Part shown: positions 59,515-64,000 of the stretch, piece after piece
Layout: each line of letters begins with the position of its first letter
Position numbering within the stretch: the first letter of the stretch is position 1
Source of the DNA: Lysobacterales bacterium
Lineage (GTDB): Bacteria > Pseudomonadota > Gammaproteobacteria > Xanthomonadales > Ahniellaceae
DNA length: 64,000 nucleotides
Assembly (NCBI GenBank): GCA_016182785.1
Contig: JACPFU010000003.1
Span: 124,001 to 188,000, forward strand
Direction of reading: 5' to 3'
Notes under the pieces: generated by a model
What the model saw: the letters and a program-made list of their open reading frames with translations, nothing else
The model's database searches: none
What the model was told of the DNA's origin: nothing
Position numbers and translations under genes: made by a program

Positions 59515-62073
59515 TCAGCCGGCGGCGCGCAGCACCGGCTGCGCATCGCTGCGTTCGACCTGCGCGAATGGCAGCGCGCGTTCCAGGCCCACCTGCGGCT
59601 CGCCGATGAAATAGCCCTGGATGTAGTCGACCGCGCAGTCGCGCAGCAGCGGCAGGATCTGCGGCCGGTCGACGAATTCGGCGACGGTGAGCTTGCCGAC
59701 CGAATGGGCGATGCCGGTGATCGCCTTGACCACGGCCTGGTCGATCTTGTCGTCGACGATGCCCTGGATGAACGAGCCGTCGATCTTCAGGTAGTCGACG
59801 TCGAGGTGCTTGAGGTGCGAGAAGGTGGAGAAGCCGACGCCGAAGTCGTCGAGCGCGAACTGGCAGCCGAGCGCGCGCAGGTGGCCGATCAGCGCGCGCG
59901 CCGATTCGAGGTTGCTGACCGCGCGCGATTCGGTGATCTCGAACACCAGCTGGCGCGCATCGACGTCGAACTCGACCAGCTTGTCGGTGACGTAGCTCGC
60001 GGTCGCCGGATTGATCAGCGACTGCGCCGACAGGTTCAGCGACAGTCGCACGCGCTGGCCCTGGCGCGCGGTCTCGTGCAGCGCGCGCATGGCGTTGTGG
60101 ATCACCCAGCGGTCGATGTCGAGCATCATGCCGAAACGTTCCGCGGTCGGCAGGAAGGCATCCGGTGCCAGCAGCCGGCCCTGGGCGTCGCGCAGCCGCA
60201 GCAGCACCTCGAAGTAGGGTTCGAGCTTGGTCGGATTGCTGGCGCCGTGTTCGCCGAAATGATCGAGCGGCACGATCGGCTGGTAGCTGAGCACGAAGCC
60301 GTCGCTGCGCAGCGCTTCTTCGAGTCGCGTCGACCAGCCCAGTTCCATGTCCATGCTCGCGCGCTGGTCGGAATCCTGCGAGAACACGTGGGTCTGGTTG
60401 CGCCCGCCGTTCTTCGCGAGATGGCAGGCGATGTCGGCGTTGGCCATGGCCTCGGCGGCGGATTCGGTGTGGCGGTCCATCCTGGCGACGCCGATCGAGA
60501 CGGTGATGCGGTAGCTCTTGCCGGCGTAGACGAACGGGTGCGAAGTCAGCGCGCGCCGGAACTCGTCCGAGATCGAGTCGAGGTCGCCGCTGGTGACGTT
60601 GCGCAGGATGATCGCGTACTCGTCGCCGCCCATGCGTGCGAGGTGGTCGGACTGGCGCAGCCGTGACTTCAGCCGCGCGCTGACCTCGACCAGCAACTGG
60701 TCGCCGGCGCTGTGGCCGGCGGTGTCGTTGATGTACTTGAAGCGGTCGACATCGATGAACAGCAGCAGCGAGGTCTGCTCGGAACGCTTCAGTCGCGAGA
60801 TTTCCTGTTCCAGCTGGCTCTCGAAGAAGCCGCGGTTGTGCAACTTGGTCAGCGCGTCGTGGCTCGCCTGCCAGCGCAGTTCTTCCTCCAGCACGCGGCG
60901 CTGCGAGACATCGCGGAAGGCGACCACCGAACCCTCGCGCACGCCTTCCACGTTCATCGGGAACACCGTGCACTCGACCGGCACCTGCCGGCGCGAGGCG
61001 CTGACGAACACCGTCTGCCAGTTCGGCACCTGCGACCCGGCCTGGTAGCACTGGCTCAGGAAGCAGGCCGAGCGCGGCATCGGCGCGCCGTTCTCGAAGG
61101 CGTGGTGGAACTTCTCGTAGGCGGACTGGCCGACCAGGTCGGAGGCATCGGCATGGCCGAGCAGGTCGACCGCGGCCGGGTTGATGAACTGGATGATGCC
61201 GCTGCGGTCGACGCCGTAGACGCCGTCTCCGACCGAGGCGAGGATGCCCTGCAGGCGGCGACGCTCGGCGTCCATCGCCTTGCGGTCGCTGACCATCCGC
61301 GCCAGCGAATGCAGGCGCGCCAGGAACAGTTCCTTGGCCTCGCTCTTGAACATGCACTCGATCGCGCCGGAGGCGAGCGAGTCGTTGATCACCTGGTCGG
61401 AATAGGTGCCGGTGATCACCGCGCAGATGGTGCCGCGGGTGGCCTCGTCGGCCTTCAGCGCGCGGATCAGCTCGGTGCCGTTCTCGCCCGGCATGAAATA
61501 GTCGGTGACGACGATGTCGGAAGCCTGCGCCGCGTACTTGGCCTTGCCCTCGACGACGCTGGAGGCGACCTCGACCTGGTAGCCCTGCTTCGCGAGCAGC
61601 TTCTGGAAGGCCATGCGCACGGTGGCCGAGTCGTCGACCAGCAGCACGCGCAGGTTGGCGTGCGCGCTGGCGTCGAGCGACACCGTGCTCGAGGTCGCCG
61701 GGCGCATCAACCGCAGCAGCGCTTCACCGGCCTCGTTGTAGTCGCCCCAGTTGAGCAGCGCCGAACGCGGCCGCTTCATCATCCAGTTGACCGCGCCCGG
61801 ACTCGACGAGTCGGCCAGCACCAGCACCGGCAGGTGTTCGTACTGGTCGCGGCTGAGCAGGTCGAACACCTCGTCCGCCATCGGTTCGCCGTAGTCCGGC
61901 CAGCCCACCGCGCAAGCCATGATCTCGCTCGACGAACGCGGCATGCGCTGCAGCAGCGCCAGCGTGTCCGGGAAATTGGCCATCGCCTGCACCGTGAAGC
62001 CGGCACCGGCGAGCACCGAGGACATCGCGCGTCGACGCGTGGTGGATGTTTCGGCGAGCAGGACAGCGGTCAA
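59515..62073 (-). CDS. REC-REC-PAS-GGDEF-EAL signalling protein
   Basis: 852 residues from TTG 62073; a later ATG would cut the first strand of the first domain. The first receiver-like domain (1 to about 125) lacks the acidic pocket. The second (about 141-260) is complete: Asp147/148, phosphoacceptor Asp191 and Lys243. PAS is at about 275-395, GGDEF at about 405-570 with GGDEY at 482-486, and EAL at about 590-840 with EVL at 622-624. ITESRAV, DDFGVG, KIDGSF and QGYFI are kept, while AEGVE reads AEFVD. So cyclase and phosphodiesterase activity are both possible and under phosphorylation control. Confidence 0.9.
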   Translation of the reverse strand: MTAVLLAETSTTRRRAMSSVLAGAGFTVQAMANFPDTLALLQRMPRSSSEIMACAVGWPDYGEPMADEVFDLLSRDQYEHLPVLVLADSSSPGAVNWMMKRPRSALLNWGDYNEAGEALLRLMRPATSSTVSLDASAHANLRVLLVDDSATVRMAFQKLLAKQGYQVEVASSVVEGKAKYAAQASDIVVTDYFMPGENGTELIRALKADEATRGTICAVITGTYSDQVINDSLASGAIECMFKSEAKELFLARLHSLARMVSDRKAMDAERRRLQGILASVGDGVYGVDRSGIIQFINPAAVDLLGHADASDLVGQSAYEKFHHAFENGAPMPRSACFLSQCYQAGSQVPNWQTVFVSASRRQVPVECTVFPMNVEGVREGSVVAFRDVSQRRVLEEELRWQASHDALTKLHNRGFFESQLEQEISRLKRSEQTSLLLFIDVDRFKYINDTAGHSAGDQLLVEVSARLKSRLRQSDHLARMGGDEYAIILRNVTSGDLDSISDEFRRALTSHPFVYAGKSYRITVSIGVARMDRHTESAAEAMANADIACHLAKNGGRNQTHVFSQDSDQRASMDMELGWSTRLEEALRSDGFVLSYQPIVPLDHFGEHGASNPTKLEPYFEVLLRLRDAQGRLLAPDAFLPTAERFGMMLDIDRWVIHNAMRALHETARQGQRVRLSLNLSAQSLINPATASYVTDKLVEFDVDARQLVFEITESRAVSNLESARALIGHLRALGCQFALDDFGVGFSTFSHLKHLDVDYLKIDGSFIQGIVDDKIDQAVVKAITGIAHSVGKLTVAEFVDRPQILPLLRDCAVDYIQGYFIGEPQVGLERALPFAQVERSDAQPVLRAAG

Positions 62074-62346
62074 GGCATTGCTCTCGGATCCCTCGGTCGC
62101 CCGAGACTAAACCCTTCGCCGGCGGCTTTCCATGCGGCACGGGCACCGGAAGCGACGGTCTGACACGGATCGTTGCAAGGAATGGTCACCGCGCTGCAGC
62201 CAATGCCGAGTGTTCGCTGTCGGAACCACGGACTGTCCGCGAACGGACACGTGGACAACACATCTTCGTGGCTCGGCGTCTTCCATCAATTGCATCAACG
62301 ACTTGCAGCAACGGCGCATTGGCACGGCGATTGCGCCCAAGGGGCC

Positions 62347-63600
62347 ATGGACATCTCCCGCCCCGACCTGAAACAGAAGAAGCGCCGCCGCCAGTTTGTG
62401 TACGTGGGCGCCGGAATCCTCACGCTGATCGCGATCGCCTTCGGGCTTTATGCGATCGAACCGGCGGCGCCGAAGGTGGCGCGGGCGCAGGTGTGGATCG
62501 ACGCGGTGAAGCGCGGCGAGATGAAGCGCGAGGTGCGCGGGCCGGGCACGCTGGTGCCGAAGGATGTGCGCTGGATCGCCGCGGAAACGACGGCGCGCGT
62601 CGATCGCTTCCTGGTCAAGCCCGGTGCGCTGGTGAGCGCCGACACCGTGATCATGGAGCTGTCCAACCCCGAGGTGATGGACCAGCTGCTCGCGGCACGT
62701 TCGGAAGTGACCGCGGCCGAGGCCGACCACGCGGCGCTGCGCATGAATCTGGAATCGCAGGCGCTGGACCAGCGCGCGAACATGGCCGGCATCGAGGCTG
62801 ACTATGAATCGGCGCGACTGCAGGCCGAGGCCGAGGCTGACCTGAACCAGAAGGGCATCATCTCCGACATCAACTTCCGCCGCTCCGAGCTGACCGCAGA
62901 ACGCCTCAAGGTGCGCCTCGACATCGAGCAGGAGCGCATCGCCAAGTTCAAGGACACCATGTCGGCGCAGCTCGCCGCCGGGCGTGCACGCATCGAGCAG
63001 CTGCGCAACACGCTGGCGCTGCGCGAGCGCCAGGCCGACTCGCTCAAGCTCAAGGCCGGCATCGACGGCGTGCTGCAGCAGGTTCCGGTCGAGGTCGGCC
63101 AGCAGGTTGCGCCCGGTACCAACCTGGCGCGCGTGGCGCGGCCGGACGTGTTGATCGCGGAGCTGCGCATTCCCGAGACCCAGGCCAAGGACGTGCTGGT
63201 CGGCCAGAAGGTCGCGGTCGACACCCGCAACGGCATCGTCGAGGGCCTGGTCGCGCGCATCGATCCGGCGGTGTTGAACGGCACCGTGCAGGTCGACGTC
63301 GATCTGGTCGGCGCGCTGCCCGCCGGAGCGCGCCCGGACCTGTCGATCGACGGCACCATCGAGATCGAACGCCTCGCCGACGTGCTCTACGTCGGCCGCC
63401 CCGCCTACGGCCAGCCGCAGTCCGACACCACGCTGTTCCGGGTCGATGCCAAGAGCGGCATCGCGACGCGGGTGCCGGTGAAGCTCGGACGCGCCTCGGT
63501 CACCGTGATCGAGGTCAGCCGCGGGCTCGCCGAAGGCGACCAGGTGGTGCTGTCCGACACGGAGCAATGGGACAAGTACGACCGGTTGAAATTGCAATGA
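62347..63600 (+). CDS. periplasmic adaptor of an RND/MacAB-type efflux system
   Basis: 417 residues from ATG 62347. A single N-terminal membrane helix (about 17-36, with basic KQKKRRR before it) is followed by a lipoyl-like half, a long coiled-coil hairpin (about 110-240), the second lipoyl half (LKAGIDGVLQQVPVEVGQQV) and a beta-barrel. This is the MacA/HlyD plan. The following gene is a MacB-type ATPase, so the pair exports peptides, lipids or a drug-like compound. The 273-nt gap on its left is a divergent promoter region with the GGDEF/EAL gene; I see no defined box. Confidence 0.85.
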   Translation: MDISRPDLKQKKRRRQFVYVGAGILTLIAIAFGLYAIEPAAPKVARAQVWIDAVKRGEMKREVRGPGTLVPKDVRWIAAETTARVDRFLVKPGALVSADTVIMELSNPEVMDQLLAARSEVTAAEADHAALRMNLESQALDQRANMAGIEADYESARLQAEAEADLNQKGIISDINFRRSELTAERLKVRLDIEQERIAKFKDTMSAQLAAGRARIEQLRNTLALRERQADSLKLKAGIDGVLQQVPVEVGQQVAPGTNLARVARPDVLIAELRIPETQAKDVLVGQKVAVDTRNGIVEGLVARIDPAVLNGTVQVDVDLVGALPAGARPDLSIDGTIEIERLADVLYVGRPAYGQPQSDTTLFRVDAKSGIATRVPVKLGRASVTVIEVSRGLAEGDQVVLSDTEQWDKYDRLKLQ

Positions 63601-63657
63601 CGCGAACATGCTTTTCCCCTCTCCCTGCCGAACCACCACACGACACGAGCCAACGCC

Positions 63658-64000
63658 ATGACCGCAGCCACTTCCTCCCTGATCCAGCTCCGCGACATCC
63701 AGAAGGTGTTCTTCACCGACGAGGTCGAGACGCATGCGCTGGCCGGCGTGCACTTCGACCTGGCGCGCGGCGAGTACGTCTCGATCTCCGGGCCATCGGG
63801 CTGCGGCAAATCGACGCTGCTGTCGATCCTCGGCCTGCTCGATACGCCGACCGGCGGCAGCTACACGCTGAACGGCACCTCGGTGGAATCGATCAATGCC
63901 AACGAGCGCGCGCGCATCCGCAACCGCGAGATCGGCTTCATCTTCCAGGCCTTCAACCTGATCGGCGATCTGAGCGTGTTCGAGAACGTCGAGCTGCCGC
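63658..64000 (+). CDS. MacB-type ABC transporter ATPase, 3' truncated
   Basis: 114 codons are visible before the window ends. From ATG 63658 the protein begins MTAATSSLIQLRDIQKVFFT and has Walker A GPSGCGKST at about 45-53 and the Q-loop IGFIFQAFNLIGDLSVFENV (about 92-111), typical of MacB/LolD ATPases. With the adaptor gene upstream (57-nt gap) and a permease expected downstream, it belongs to a tripartite exporter. Nothing can be said on the missing part. Confidence 0.9.
   Translation, partial: MTAATSSLIQLRDIQKVFFTDEVETHALAGVHFDLARGEYVSISGPSGCGKSTLLSILGLLDTPTGGSYTLNGTSVESINANERARIRNREIGFIFQAFNLIGDLSVFENVELP

Noticed and set aside
62074..62346. Search for an ncRNA in the divergent gap between the GGDEF/EAL gene and the efflux adaptor
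   Set aside because: No clear promoter pair, hairpin with T-run or conserved motif was seen.
1..64000. CRISPR arrays, tRNA or rRNA genes, insertion sequences and prophage genes
   Set aside because: I saw no regularly spaced repeats, cloverleaf-like segments, transposase or phage structural motifs in the window; a tRNA scan would settle the tRNA point.

Overview
This window comes from a high-GC gammaproteobacterial chromosome, most likely of the order Xanthomonadales (Lysobacterales), Rhodanobacteraceae-like. That placement is an inference from gene order (rpsP-rimM-trmD-rplS; rpoE-rseA-rseB-degP-lepA-lepB-DUF4845-rnc-era-recO), the fused cysNC gene, hpt next to a methylthioinosine-phosphorylase-type gene, and several secreted proteins with a short LFxDxFE-like C-terminus. 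I see no tRNA, rRNA, CRISPR array, insertion sequence or prophage. Both window ends cut a gene.

Layout. 0-6 kb: the tail of an SRPBCC protein, then a four-gene Gld-like ABC transporter operon. 6-8 kb: rpsP-rimM-trmD-rplS, closed by a strong hairpin. 8-13.3 kb: a reverse-strand FadJ-type beta-oxidation enzyme, then a Ycf46-N-like protein coupled to a REC/PAS/GAF/GGDEF/EAL protein. 13.3-22.4 kb: the envelope-stress sigma-E module with DegP, then lepA, lepB, DUF4845, rnc, era and recO. 22.3-27.6 kb: an orphan REC-HPt protein, rlmD, a CYTH protein, nagZ, hpt, MTI phosphorylase and a cold-shock gene with a textbook terminator. 27.6-31.4 kb (reverse): ECF sigma, anti-sigma, YigZ and an MsbA-like exporter in one operon. 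31.4-31.7 kb: an intergenic repeat block with a 13-nt C run. 31.7-37.8 kb (reverse): cysD-cysNC, a secreted protein and a SulP/STAS anion transporter. 37.8-38.5 kb: a HigBA toxin-antitoxin pair. 38.7-48.1 kb: a complete nitrous-oxide reductase locus, with apbE divergent from nosZ-nosR-nosD-nosF-nosY-nosL and an FNR/DNR-type box between them.

48.2-59.5 kb is the most accessory part. It holds a 14-repeat RCC1 protein, a 73-residue histone-fold protein, a YVTN-type propeller, a duplicated and eroded hotspot carrying two small-gene modules (one is PrlF-YhaV), sbcB, and a large Asp-box (BNR) propeller protein. After these come an SRPBCC/MerR pair and two Cys-rich small proteins. 59.5-64 kb: a REC-REC-PAS-GGDEF-EAL protein coupled to one of the Cys-rich proteins, then the adaptor and ATPase of a MacAB-type exporter, the ATPase truncated by the window end.

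How the genes fit together. The nos locus gives N2O respiration: NosZ reductase, the NosR flavo-iron-sulfur protein, ApbE to flavinylate NosR, and NosDFYL for copper-centre assembly. CysDNC makes PAPS from sulfate, and the neighbouring SulP may import sulfate. The most novel signals are the shared LFxDxFE C-terminus on unrelated exported proteins, the histone-fold gene, the 52.1-53.9 kb duplicated hotspot, and a NosZ leader that looks both Tat-dependent and lipoprotein-like.
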